DNA of 64,000 nucleotides from an uncultured Anaerolineae bacterium. GTDB lineage: Bacteria > Chloroflexota > Anaerolineae > Anaerolineales > Villigracilaceae. Where the stretch lies: positions 186,001-250,000 of the forward strand of contig CAIQVH010000016.1 of assembly GCA_903875215.1 (NCBI GenBank). Direction: 5' to 3'. The stretch's first letter is position 1, and every line of letters starts with the position of its first letter. The position numbers and the translations under genes are program-made. The notes below the pieces were generated by a model that made no database searches, was not told where the DNA came from, and saw only the letters and a list, made by a program, of their open reading frames with translations. This document shows, one piece after another, positions 41,086 through 49,164 of this stretch.

Positions 41086-42424
41086 TCCGCACCGCCAACA
41101 CGTGCCGGGTCGACTCGGTACAGCGATAATGATGCCCCATCCGCAAGCCCGGCACCCAGGCAATTTCCTCCTCCACGCACAGCACCGGCCAATGGGGTCG
41201 CAATCGTTTGGGGATTTTAAGATTTACGAATAAATCGGAGAGCTTGATCGTCTGCCTGGGCATGCCAAGCGGCTCGAACCGGTCTCCCGCCCGGCAGGGA
41301 CGCACCCGCAGCCGGCCTTCCGTCAAATCGGCATCGAAGAACGCTGAAAAGGGATCGGGCGTAACGAAGGAAGCGGGTGGTGGAATCAGTTCGCAGGTCA
41401 AACTCCAACCATTCTCAAGGTCCAACGGACTCCCGGTAACCTTATACGGCTGGCGGATTTGCGGCCATTTTGCCGCCGGCAGCGCCGATTCATCTTCCGT
41501 TAAATACAAAACTTCGGCTTCGATCAGGGTTTTCAGTCCTCCAGCCACCTCCACTGCCTTTAACGTGCAAGCCTTTTCCAGCGCGTCGAAATCGGCATCG
41601 CGCAGGCCGGGTTTCAGGGTGAAGATGGCGCGTCGAAACAGGTTGCGGCGCAAGGCCGGCGGCAGTTCGCGCAGTTGCGGTAAATCGAAGGCCACAAATC
41701 CGCTCTCTACCGCGCGGATGGTTTGTTGCCAGGCTGAATCGGTCAGTTGATTGAGCAGTTCTGCATCCCCTTGCAGGGCGGCGGCGGTTTTGGCCAGCGT
41801 CTGCCGGATTTGGGGGTTGTAGGTTTCGAGCTGTGGGAGCAGTTCGTGGCGCAGTCGGTTGCGCAGGTAGGTGGTATCGGCGTTGGTGGGGTCTTTTAGG
41901 GCGGGGAGGTTGTTTTCGCGGCAGTAGTTTTCGGTTTGGGCACGCGTCCAGCCGAGCAGGGGGCGCACGAGCGGGATTTCTGGGTCGAATACGGGGAGCA
42001 GGCTGCGGGGCGGCATTCCTTTCAGCCCGGTCAGTCCTGCTCCGCGCAGAAAGTGCATCAGTACGGTTTCAGCCTGGTCATCGGCGGTATGCCCGACGGC
42101 TACGGCCTGCGCCCCGGCGCGGCGCGCGGCACGGAACAGGAAGCGGTAGCGCAGGTGGCGCGCGGCTTCTTCCAGCGAGAGGCCGGCGTCTCTGGCGTGC
42201 GCCGCTGCATCGGCAGAATCGGTGACGAAGGGCAGCCCCAGCGCGGCGGCGATGCGTTGGACGTGAAGCACGTCGGCCCCGGATGCGGGGCGGAGACGAT
42301 GGTCAAACGAGGCTACGAGCAGCGGGTAGCCCGCCTGGTGCAGGAGATGCAGCAGGGTGAGGCTATCCGGGCCGCCGGAGACGCCTGCGACGAGCAGTTT
42401 TCTAGATTCCAAAAAAGGGAACAT
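41063..42424 (-). CDS. tilS: tRNA(Ile)-lysidine synthetase
   Basis: TilS converts the wobble cytidine of the AUA-reading tRNA-Ile to lysidine and is normally essential. The 453-residue protein has the PP-loop S16GGPDS at the N-terminus, FDHRLRPAS and VGHTADDQAETVLMHFLRGAG in the catalytic domain, and a C-terminal TilS substrate-binding domain (GLRVRPCRAGDRFEPLGMPRQTIKLSDLFVNLKIPKRLR). Length matches the long form of the enzyme. It is the last gene of a minus-strand set with the epimerase and phosphodiesterase genes, starting 17 bases after the epimerase stop. Confidence 0.95.
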   Translation of the reverse strand: MFPFLESRKLLVAGVSGGPDSLTLLHLLHQAGYPLLVASFDHRLRPASGADVLHVQRIAAALGLPFVTDSADAAAHARDAGLSLEEAARHLRYRFLFRAARRAGAQAVAVGHTADDQAETVLMHFLRGAGLTGLKGMPPRSLLPVFDPEIPLVRPLLGWTRAQTENYCRENNLPALKDPTNADTTYLRNRLRHELLPQLETYNPQIRQTLAKTAAALQGDAELLNQLTDSAWQQTIRAVESGFVAFDLPQLRELPPALRRNLFRRAIFTLKPGLRDADFDALEKACTLKAVEVAGGLKTLIEAEVLYLTEDESALPAAKWPQIRQPYKVTGSPLDLENGWSLTCELIPPPASFVTPDPFSAFFDADLTEGRLRVRPCRAGDRFEPLGMPRQTIKLSDLFVNLKIPKRLRPHWPVLCVEEEIAWVPGLRMGHHYRCTESTRHVLAVRIKRPTNV

Positions 42425-42441
42425 GTGGGCAGGCTGGCGGC

Positions 42442-42846
42442 TTACAGTTGGTACAGTTCCACCAGCACGCCGCCGGTGCTTTCGGGGTGGATGAAGGCGT
42501 AGCGTTTGCCATCGGCGGCGGTGCGCGGTTCTTCGTTGATCAGGTGGATGGCTTTTTCTTTGAGGCGGGCGAGCATACTGTCAATGTCGTCGACTTCGAG
42601 GCAGACATGGTGCATGCCGGGGCCGCGTTTGGCGAGGTATTTGGCCAGGCCCGAGTCGTCGCTGGTGGGGCGGACGAGTTCGATTTCTGCGCCGTCCAGC
42701 GGCAAAAAGGCGATCTGACTTTTTTCGGCGGGCACGTCGCGCAGTTCGTGCAGGGTCAGGCCGAGCGCGTCGCGCCAGAAGTTGAGCGATTTTTCCATGT
42801 CGTCTACGATGATGGCGACGTGGTTGATGCGGTTGATTTGGGCCAT
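42442..42846 (-). CDS. mce: Methylmalonyl-CoA epimerase
   Basis: This enzyme racemises (2R/2S)-methylmalonyl-CoA in propionate metabolism. The 134-residue protein is a single vicinal-oxygen-chelate (glyoxalase-like) unit: metal ligands are expected in INHVAIIVDD (H9), GPGMHHVCLEVDD and the terminal GGVLVELYQL Glu. RTAADGKRYAFIHPESTGG matches the epimerase family and separates it from glyoxalase I. The start at ATG 42846 is set by the family's N-terminus; 42 upstream in-frame codons overlap the neighbouring gene. No methylmalonyl-CoA mutase or carboxylase gene is near. Confidence 0.9.
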   Translation of the reverse strand: MAQINRINHVAIIVDDMEKSLNFWRDALGLTLHELRDVPAEKSQIAFLPLDGAEIELVRPTSDDSGLAKYLAKRGPGMHHVCLEVDDIDSMLARLKEKAIHLINEEPRTAADGKRYAFIHPESTGGVLVELYQL

Positions 42847-42875
42847 GAGGGTCTCCAATGCTTGGGGTGAGGGGG

Positions 42876-43589
42876 TTACAGGTAGCCGAGCGCCTGTCGG
42901 GCTTCGAGCGGGTTGCCCCAGCTGAGCATATCCACGCCGAGTTGGGCCGCGGCTCCGAAATCGGGTTGCCACAGGCCGCCCAGCAGGGCGGCTGCGCCTG
43001 CAGCGTGGATCTGTTCAACATCGGCAGGGCGCGCGATGCCATAATTCAGGCTGACGGCGTCAACCTGGGTGGTGTGCAGGAAGGCGCGGTAATCTGTCAG
43101 GCGGCCCGCCAGGAGGGCGCGGGTGGTCACGGTGGGCTGGCTCTGCTTGATCTTGAGCAGTTCGACGTGATCCCAGGCGAGCAGCATCACTTTGTGATGG
43201 GTTCCGGTCTTTTGGAGCGCGGCCAGCACGGCGCGGCTGAGGCACTCTTCCGGCTGGAAGCCGCATTTCAGGTCGAGCGAAAGGCAGGTTTCGCGGCTGC
43301 GGATCCAGTCCAGTACGTCTGAAAGGCGCGGGAAGGGCAGGCCGTTGGAGCGCAGCGTCTCGATTTCGGCCCAGGAGACGGCGCCGCACAGGCGGCCATC
43401 GGGCAGGCTGTAATGGTGATGCAGGAACGGGATGCCGTCCTGGCTGAGCTGGATGTCCACTTCCAGAAAATCTGCCCCACTTGCCAGGCCGGCTTCAAGC
43501 GCAGGCCAGGAGTTTTCGGGAGCGAGGCCTTCTGCGCCGCGATGGGCTTCGATCAGGATGCGCTGGGTGCGAGATTTGAGCAATTCCAT
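42876..43589 (-). CDS. Glycerophosphodiester phosphodiesterase
   Basis: GDPD enzymes hydrolyse glycerophosphodiesters to glycerol-3-phosphate and an alcohol. The 237-residue TIM-barrel protein shows the catalytic and metal-binding set AHRGAEGLAPENS (first His and Glu), DFLEVDIQLSQDGIPFLHHH and later LSLDLKC. No signal peptide is visible, so it is cytoplasmic. The stop codon is 29 bases before the epimerase start, consistent with one transcript. The start codon has only a weak ribosome-binding site. Confidence 0.93.
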   Translation of the reverse strand: MELLKSRTQRILIEAHRGAEGLAPENSWPALEAGLASGADFLEVDIQLSQDGIPFLHHHYSLPDGRLCGAVSWAEIETLRSNGLPFPRLSDVLDWIRSRETCLSLDLKCGFQPEECLSRAVLAALQKTGTHHKVMLLAWDHVELLKIKQSQPTVTTRALLAGRLTDYRAFLHTTQVDAVSLNYGIARPADVEQIHAAGAAALLGGLWQPDFGAAAQLGVDMLSWGNPLEARQALGYL

Positions 43590-43920
43590 CGATGGATTCT
43601 CTCTTTTCTTTCTCTAGTGGGCTTGAGTGTACCCGAAAACTCTCCCGGCGGGAGGTTGGGCGGCGGGCCCGTGTAGTAAACTGCCGGGCAGCAGTAAAAT
43701 ACCCTGACTCCGTTTGCTGCCGCCAGGGTATCTGTAGGCCATTAATCGCCACGGTCAACGCTCTGGAGCAAACCTCCTGAGCGTGGTGGCGCTGCCTGGT
43801 ATAGCCTATGAGCCGAGATTTCGGATATAGCTAGAATTGGCAGCGGTCAGGGCCGAATTGTTTTTGCGCTGGATAAGCCCCCCTGCGATATTTCTTCGCA
43901 GGGGGGCGGTCGGTGGGGGG
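43590..43920. other. Intergenic region upstream of the phosphodiesterase gene
   Basis: About 330 bases without a supported gene. It contains a GC-rich hairpin near the end (separate entry) and should hold the promoter of the phosphodiesterase/epimerase/tilS unit, although no clear -35/-10 pair was found. Confidence 0.4.
43878..43906 (-). terminator. Strong hairpin after the polysaccharide sugar-nucleotide operon
   Basis: An 11-bp perfect stem CCCCCCTGCGA / TCGCAGGGGGG with a 7-base loop lies 15 bases beyond the aminotransferase stop codon. There is no T run, so it may act as a weak terminator or an mRNA 3'-end stabiliser. Confidence 0.5.
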
Positions 43921-45063
43921 CTACAGGCTGCGCACCAGGGAGGTTTGCAGGGCTTGGACGACGCTGAGCACGTCCTCATCTTTCATGGCCGGGTAGAGCG
44001 GCAGGGTGATTTCGCGGCTGGCGATTTCTTCAGTGACGGGCAGATCTGCGCCCCTGCCAGGTTTTTGATAGGCGCTGAAGGTATGGATGGGCGGATAATG
44101 GATGCTGGTCTGGATGCCCTGGGCTTTGAGGGCTTCCATCACGGAGATACGGTCCCAATTGGGCGGCAGCAGGGCCGGCAGGATGTGGCACGAGGATGTT
44201 CCGGGGTGTTGCTCGAAGGGCAGGCTGATCTCTGGGGTGAGGGCCTGGAGGGCGACGCGATAGGTCCCGGTCAGCGCGCGGCGGCGGGCGTTGTTGCGTT
44301 CCAGCTTTTTGAGTTGTGCCAGCCCCAGCGCGGCGCGGATTTCGTCGATGCGGTAGTTGTAGCCCAGTTCGGTCACGTCATAGCTCCAGGCATGGCCTTT
44401 GTGTCGATCCCAGGTGAGTGTGGTCATGCCGTGCGAGCGCAGGGCGCGCAGTTTTTCAAACAGTTCCGGGCTGTCGGTGGTGAGCATGCCGCCTTCGCCG
44501 GTGGTCATGTTTTTATTGGAGAAGAAGCTGAAACAGCCGATTTCGCCCCAGGTGCCGAGCTGGCGCGCCTCCAGACTGGCACCGACGCCGTGGGCGTTGT
44601 CTTCGATGACAAGCAGGTCGTGGCGGCGGGCGATTTCCAATACGCGGGGCATATCCACCGGGTAGCCGGCGTAGTGGACGACGATGATGGCGCGCGTTCT
44701 GGGGCTGAGGGCGTTTTCGATCGAGAGCGGGGAGATGTTGAAGTTGTTGGTGCCGCACACATCTGCAAAGATGGGGGTAGCGCCAACATAGCGGACGGCG
44801 TTGGCGGTGGCGACAAAGGTCAGGGATGGGACGATGACTTCGTCACCGGGGCCGAGACCGAGCGCCAGGCAGGCCATGTGCAGGGCGGCCGTGGCGTTGG
44901 CTACGCCGAGGGCGTAGTGTGCGCCGGTGTAGGCGGCAAAAGCCTGTTCAAATTCCTGGGTGATGGCGCCCATTGTCAGCCAGCGGCTGGTGATGACAGA
45001 TTGGACGGCGTCGGCTTCTTCGGGGCCGAAGTCAATATCGGAGAGGGGAATGCGCCAGTTCAT
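43921..45063 (-). CDS. DegT/DnrJ/EryC1/StrS family sugar aminotransferase
   Basis: These PLP enzymes aminate keto-sugar nucleotides. The 380-residue protein has the fold-type I set: GVANATAALHMACLAL, DEVIVPSLTFVATANAV, EDNAHGVGAS with the PLP-pyridine Asp155, and the Schiff-base Lys184 in FSFFSNKNMTTGEGG. In keeping with the group, the C-terminal half has HYPPIHTFSAYQ. Its stop lies at the operon end; its start overlaps the nucleotidyltransferase stop by 4 bases. Together with the LegB-type dehydratase it would give an amino-deoxy sugar nucleotide. Confidence 0.93.
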   Translation of the reverse strand: MNWRIPLSDIDFGPEEADAVQSVITSRWLTMGAITQEFEQAFAAYTGAHYALGVANATAALHMACLALGLGPGDEVIVPSLTFVATANAVRYVGATPIFADVCGTNNFNISPLSIENALSPRTRAIIVVHYAGYPVDMPRVLEIARRHDLLVIEDNAHGVGASLEARQLGTWGEIGCFSFFSNKNMTTGEGGMLTTDSPELFEKLRALRSHGMTTLTWDRHKGHAWSYDVTELGYNYRIDEIRAALGLAQLKKLERNNARRRALTGTYRVALQALTPEISLPFEQHPGTSSCHILPALLPPNWDRISVMEALKAQGIQTSIHYPPIHTFSAYQKPGRGADLPVTEEIASREITLPLYPAMKDEDVLSVVQALQTSLVRSL

Positions 45064-45779
45064 GTGTGTTGCTCCTCGGGTAGGAATTGTGATCGCATTT
45101 GTTCAAAGTCGTGGGCGGCTTGTTCGTAATCATCGGGGCGGCCTAAATCTTGCCAGTAGCCGCTGAATTCGTAGCCGACTACTTTTTCGCGGGCGGAGAT
45201 CAGTTTTTTGACCAGGTCGGGGAAGTCGAGATATTGACCGATTGGGATGTAGTCGAGCACGCGCGGCTCGAAGACGTAAACGCCCATGCTGACACAGTAA
45301 TCGTAGGTGGGTTTTTCGATGTAGCCGTTAATCTGTGGCCGGCCATCCCATTCAATTACGCCCAGGTCTATTTTTACTGTGCGACGGTGTACGGCGATGC
45401 TGGCGAGGGCGCTCTGTTGCCGATGAAATTGGATCAGTTCGGCGAAGGGGAGCGTGGTGAGCACGTCGCCGTTGATGACGAGGAAGGGTTCATCCAGGTC
45501 TTTGATCAGGGCAATTGGCCCGGCGGTGCCGAGCGGGCTTTTTTCGTAGCTGTAAGTGATTTCCAGCCCCCATTGGTGGCCATCCTGGAAGAAGGCCCGC
45601 AGCAGTTCGGACAGGTGCCCGACCGTCAGGATGACCTGGTCTATGCCGGCCAGTTTCATTTGCCGCAGGATGACTTCCAGGATGGGTGAATCGCCGATGG
45701 GCATTAAAGGTTTGGGCAGGATTTTGGTATACGGTGCAAGCCGTGTTCCTTTGCCCCCTGCCAGCACTACCGCTTTCAT
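45060..45779 (-). CDS. Sugar-nucleotide nucleotidyltransferase (RmlA/RfbF-like)
   Basis: The 239-residue protein activates a sugar 1-phosphate with a nucleoside triphosphate. The signature GGKGTRLAPYTKILPKPLMPI is at residues 8-28, and VINGDVLTT supplies the metal-binding Asp. No C-terminal left-handed helix or acetyltransferase extension is present. ATG 45779 is used (AGGAGG upstream); an in-frame TTG six bases earlier is less likely. It overlaps the aminotransferase start by 4 bases and follows the dehydratase by 26, so all three are one operon. The sugar is unknown. Confidence 0.93.
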   Translation of the reverse strand: MKAVVLAGGKGTRLAPYTKILPKPLMPIGDSPILEVILRQMKLAGIDQVILTVGHLSELLRAFFQDGHQWGLEITYSYEKSPLGTAGPIALIKDLDEPFLVINGDVLTTLPFAELIQFHRQQSALASIAVHRRTVKIDLGVIEWDGRPQINGYIEKPTYDYCVSMGVYVFEPRVLDYIPIGQYLDFPDLVKKLISAREKVVGYEFSGYWQDLGRPDDYEQAAHDFEQMRSQFLPEEQHT

Positions 45780-45805
45780 GGTCAACCTCCTCTAAAATGA
45801 CAACC

Positions 45806-46801
45806 CTAAAATTCGTATACTCCAACCCGGTATTGATCCAGGTTGTGACGGATCCACTGGATGGTTTGCTCCAGGCCCTGGTCGAGGTCAATTTCTGGTT
45901 GCCAGCCCAGTGACTGGCGGGCCAGAGAATTGTCCGAGATCAGGCGGAAGACCTCCGAAGCGGCCGGCCGGAGCCGCCCGGTGTCGACCTCCACCTGTAC
46001 CGGGCGGTTGACCCGGGCGACGATTTTTTCCACCAGTTCACCAATGCGGATCTCGAAGCCGGTTCCCAGGTTGATGGTCTGACCTTCCACGCCGGGCGCC
46101 TGGGCACCGAGCAGGAACCCGTTGACGGTATCCTGCACGAAGGTGAAATCACGTGTCGTGTTCAGGTTGCCCAGCTTGATGACCGGCTGGGTCAGCGCCT
46201 GGGTGATGATGGTTGGGATGACGGCGCGCGCCGACTGGCGCGGCCCGTAGGTGTTGAAGGGGCGGATGGTGACAACTGGCAGGTTATAGGCGCTAAAAAA
46301 ACTCTCGGCCAGCTTATCTGCGCCGATTTTGCTGGCCGAATAGGGTGACTGCCCCTGGAGAGGGTGCGCCTCGCTGATTGGGGTTTGCCGCGCGGTGCCA
46401 TAGACTTCGCTGGTGGAGGTGTGCACCAGCCGCTCGACGCCCAGGTCGCGGCAGGCCAGCAGGATGTTGAGCGTGCCGAGCAGGTTGGTCTGCGCCACTT
46501 CCACGGGGTGGTGGTAAGAATATGGGATGGAGATGAGCGCTCCCAGGTGCAGGACGATCTGGCAGCTGCGCACTGCCTGCCGGACGGCGTCTTCATCCCG
46601 CAGGTCGCCGCCGACGAGTTCGACAGCTGCCCGCACATCCGGGTCGGTAAATTTGAGCAATCCCGGGTCGGCGCGCGAGTTGTAGCGCACAAAGGCGCGC
46701 ACCTGCGCCCCTTGTTCGACCAGTTTTTCAACCAGGTGGCTGCCGATGAAGCCGCCGGCGCCGGTGACCAGTACCTTTTTATTGTGCCAGGGCATATTCA
46801 T
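45806..46801 (-). CDS. NAD-dependent 4,6-dehydratase of LegB type
   Basis: LegB enzymes convert UDP-GlcNAc-type sugars to 4-keto-6-deoxy forms. The 331-residue short-chain dehydrogenase has the NAD motif VTGAGGFIGSHLVEKLVEQG (about 12-30), YNSRADPG, LIALG-like LGALISIPYSYHHP, TSTSEVYGTARQTPISEAHPL and the catalytic Y-x3-K in SPYSASKIGADKLA, followed by RPFNTYGPRQSARAVIPTIITQ. These match the LegB group closely rather than GDP-mannose dehydratases. Its start lies inside the C-terminal coding region of the phosphoglycosyl transferase fusion (23-base overlap), so all four genes are one transcription unit. Confidence 0.9.
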   Translation of the reverse strand: MNMPWHNKKVLVTGAGGFIGSHLVEKLVEQGAQVRAFVRYNSRADPGLLKFTDPDVRAAVELVGGDLRDEDAVRQAVRSCQIVLHLGALISIPYSYHHPVEVAQTNLLGTLNILLACRDLGVERLVHTSTSEVYGTARQTPISEAHPLQGQSPYSASKIGADKLAESFFSAYNLPVVTIRPFNTYGPRQSARAVIPTIITQALTQPVIKLGNLNTTRDFTFVQDTVNGFLLGAQAPGVEGQTINLGTGFEIRIGELVEKIVARVNRPVQVEVDTGRLRPAASEVFRLISDNSLARQSLGWQPEIDLDQGLEQTIQWIRHNLDQYRVGVYEF

Positions 46802-48839
46802 GATGACTGTGATCCTTGAGAAGGGTTCGTTTTTGGTAGCAATCGGTCATATCCAGCGGCCCGGAATTTTCGAGTGTATCAGCCTCGAAAATTCCCAGGC
46901 TGGCATCCAGGCTGAATTTGCGCCCATTCAACTGCAACGGTTGCAGCAGGCTGTCGTAGATGCGGCGCGCGATCAGGGTGGTTTCAGATTGTCGGGCCAG
47001 GTGTTCCAAGATCAGTGTGAATTGGTGGTCGCTGGTGCGTGCCAGGGTGTCGCTTTCTCGCTTGCAGAGCATCAGGCGCTGGGCCACCAGGATCAGCAGT
47101 TCGTCGCCATATTTATGGCCGAGAATGTGATTGATGTCTGCCAGGCTGGGCAGGTCGATGAACAGGATGGCGACTCGCGTGTCGTAGCGGCGCGCATAGG
47201 AAATGGAGTGTTGCAGTCGTTCTTGCAGCAGGTAGCGGTTGGGGAGTTGGGTGGTGATGTCGTGGATGGCTTTAAACTCCAGGTGGTCGAGTCGCCAGGC
47301 TGGAGGGCTTGAATTCTGCCGGGGTTGTGTGACTTGTTTATCCACCAGGTTCAGCAAATCATCCAGAAAAACCAGCCGCAGGCCGGTTGAGCGGCACAGG
47401 TCGAAGATGTATTCATCCACTGTGGGGTTGGTGGCTGGTATGGTGGATAAGATGACACCGATATCCTGTTTTTTGATAATGACGGGCAGATCCAGCAGCC
47501 CGCCGAGAATTGGCGTGCCCCCAATGCGCAGGCCGTGCAGGGTGGGGTCAATCTCATCGACGATGCCGATGATCGAAAACGCTGTGCGAAAGATGCGTCG
47601 CTTGAGCAGCCATCCGGCAATCTGGCTGCCTTCGCCGGCGCCGACAATCAGCACCCGCTCGCCGAGTTTCAGGCGATCCTGGCGCAGATTCAGCCAGCGA
47701 TTGGCCAGCCCGGAAATCACGCGCAGACGGTATCGGGCCACGATAAACCCAACCAGGGCCAGCATATTGATGATGATCAGCATGCTGGCGGGGAAGTCTG
47801 GAAAGGTCAGAAAGTTCGCGATGCGGTTGCTTTCACAGATCAATAAGACGAAGCAGGAGGTCAGACTGCCAGAGAGCAGCAGCCCCAGCCCGTCTTCTGC
47901 GCTGGAGCGTGACCATAAGATGCGGTTCTGGCCGGAGATGGTATTCAAGCTGCTGAAGAGCAGGGTGATGAGCAGGCTGAGTACTGCGAGGGCATTTAAT
48001 CCCCAGGAGGCGGATTCTGGCGGCCAAAAGATACTGACCAACCCTACGGAGCAGGCTGCCACGAGAAAATCCACGATGAACCAGTTGGCGTAGCGGTGCA
48101 CGAAGCGTGAGAACGGCCCGGCAAACAGGTACCCTTCCGGGATCTGGGTGCTCGTCAGGCGTGGGATCAGGATGGCCATCGTCCAGAAGAGGATATCCAA
48201 ATCGGTTGAAAAGGAAGGGTAGCGGACATACAGGCGATCCAGACGCATTTTATTGGGGAGGATGCTCTGCAAGTAGTCTTCCATCAGGCTGCCCGGGCTG
48301 AGATGTTTTTCCTCGTCATGGTACAGGATGCTGGCCGGGCTGGTAATGCCAGGGCGGACGGACAGGATTTCGCGGTGGGCTTCTTCTGGCCAGTGTTTGG
48401 CAATTTCCACATCTTCCGGGCGCGGGCCGACCAGGCTCATGTCTCCGGTCAGCACATTCCAGAGCTGGGGCAATTCGTTGATCTTGGTATAGCGCAGCCA
48501 TGCCCCAAGCGGGGTGATGCGGCTGTCTCCTTCGGCGGTGACGCGCGGGCCGGCATAACTCTCCGGGCGTTCATACATCGTGCGAAATTTTAATATCCTG
48601 AATGGCTTGCCGTTTCGGCCGGCGCGAGTCCCCCAAAAGAAGATCGGGCCGGGCGAATCCCGTTGAATCAGCAGTGCGATCAGCGTCAGAAAAGGGGCCA
48701 GGATGATGATCCCGAACGCAGACAGGCTGATATCAAACAGGCGTTTGATCGTGCTTTTTAAGAATTTCAGGGCAGGGTGGAACCTGGCGGTTTCCTCGCG
48801 CGCTGCTGGTTGTGCAATTGTCGTTTGGGTGCGCACCAT
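46779..48839 (-). CDS. Permuted phosphoglycosyl transferase fused to Rossmann and degenerate GGDEF domains
   Basis: The 686-residue membrane protein begins with a bacterial sugar-transferase (polyprenyl-phosphate phosphoglycosyl transferase) domain, residues 26-230, containing FRILKFRTMYERPESYAGPRV and KINELPQLWNVLTGDMSLVGPRPED. The catalytic acidic dyad reads Asn121-Glu122, not the usual Asp-Glu. Then come four membrane helices (about 253-375), a CoA-binding-like Rossmann segment (GERVLIVGAGEGSQIAGWLL, 393-500) and a GGDEF domain (520-655). In WbaP-type enzymes the membrane and Rossmann parts precede the transferase, so this order is permuted. The GGDEF active site is lost (RTSDHQF), but R594-x-x-D597 matches the c-di-GMP I-site. 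ATG 48839 has AGGGAGG upstream. Confidence 0.9.
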   Translation of the reverse strand: MVRTQTTIAQPAAREETARFHPALKFLKSTIKRLFDISLSAFGIIILAPFLTLIALLIQRDSPGPIFFWGTRAGRNGKPFRILKFRTMYERPESYAGPRVTAEGDSRITPLGAWLRYTKINELPQLWNVLTGDMSLVGPRPEDVEIAKHWPEEAHREILSVRPGITSPASILYHDEEKHLSPGSLMEDYLQSILPNKMRLDRLYVRYPSFSTDLDILFWTMAILIPRLTSTQIPEGYLFAGPFSRFVHRYANWFIVDFLVAACSVGLVSIFWPPESASWGLNALAVLSLLITLLFSSLNTISGQNRILWSRSSAEDGLGLLLSGSLTSCFVLLICESNRIANFLTFPDFPASMLIIINMLALVGFIVARYRLRVISGLANRWLNLRQDRLKLGERVLIVGAGEGSQIAGWLLKRRIFRTAFSIIGIVDEIDPTLHGLRIGGTPILGGLLDLPVIIKKQDIGVILSTIPATNPTVDEYIFDLCRSTGLRLVFLDDLLNLVDKQVTQPRQNSSPPAWRLDHLEFKAIHDITTQLPNRYLLQERLQHSISYARRYDTRVAILFIDLPSLADINHILGHKYGDELLILVAQRLMLCKRESDTLARTSDHQFTLILEHLARQSETTLIARRIYDSLLQPLQLNGRKFSLDASLGIFEADTLENSGPLDMTDCYQKRTLLKDHSHHEYALAQ

Positions 48840-49092
48840 TCCAACCTCCCTGGTGACTGGTGATTTCACTGATGACGCTTACGGTGGGTTTCAAAGCTTG
48901 TCTTTATGAGTATTCATCAGCCGGTCTTTTGGCTGATACTGAAAAAGTCCGCCCTGGCAAAGTCATCGACCTTGCAAATCTGTAATGTAAAATCATTATA
49001 TGCCGTTGAAGTAAAAATACAAGGGGGTTCCAGAGTCATTCCTCGGGCCAGGCGGGGGCTGATTTTTCGATTAATTACCTCCTGTAGAGACC
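48840..49092. other. Divergent intergenic region with leader of the phosphoglycosyl transferase gene
   Basis: The minus-strand promoter at 48995-49022 predicts a leader of about 150 bases for the transferase-GGDEF mRNA. The leader contains the hairpin ATCAGCC-N8-GGCTGAT (48916-48937). I do not recognise a riboswitch; it does not show the conserved core of GEMM c-di-GMP sensors, though a covariance search is worth doing. Confidence 0.4.
48995..49022 (-). promoter_or_regulatory. Promoter of the phosphoglycosyl transferase operon
   Basis: On the minus strand TTGTAT (49017-49022) and TATAAT (48995-49000) are separated by 16 bases. Confidence 0.55.
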
Positions 49093-49123
49093 TTGACTTA
49101 ACAAAAATGAAAGGTGATATAAT
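49093..49123 (+). promoter_or_regulatory. Promoter with extended -10 before the acetyltransferase gene
   Basis: TGA-TATAAT is an extended -10 at 49115-49123, with TTGACT at 49093-49098 (19-base spacing). It lies about 42 bases before ATG 49165, whose CAGGAGG ribosome-binding site falls within the leader. Confidence 0.6.
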
Positions 49124-49164
49124 AAATCAGATCGTTTCTTTGTTCTCAACCAGGAGGTGGGTCT

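Noticed and set aside
43837-45129. Plus-strand open frame of 430 codons opposite the aminotransferase gene
   Set aside because: Antisense shadow with Gly/Ala-rich translation; the minus-strand gene has the full PLP-enzyme motif set.
48840-48988. c-di-GMP (GEMM) riboswitch in the phosphoglycosyl transferase leader
   Set aside because: The leader has a hairpin but not the conserved core I would expect; only a covariance search could revive this.
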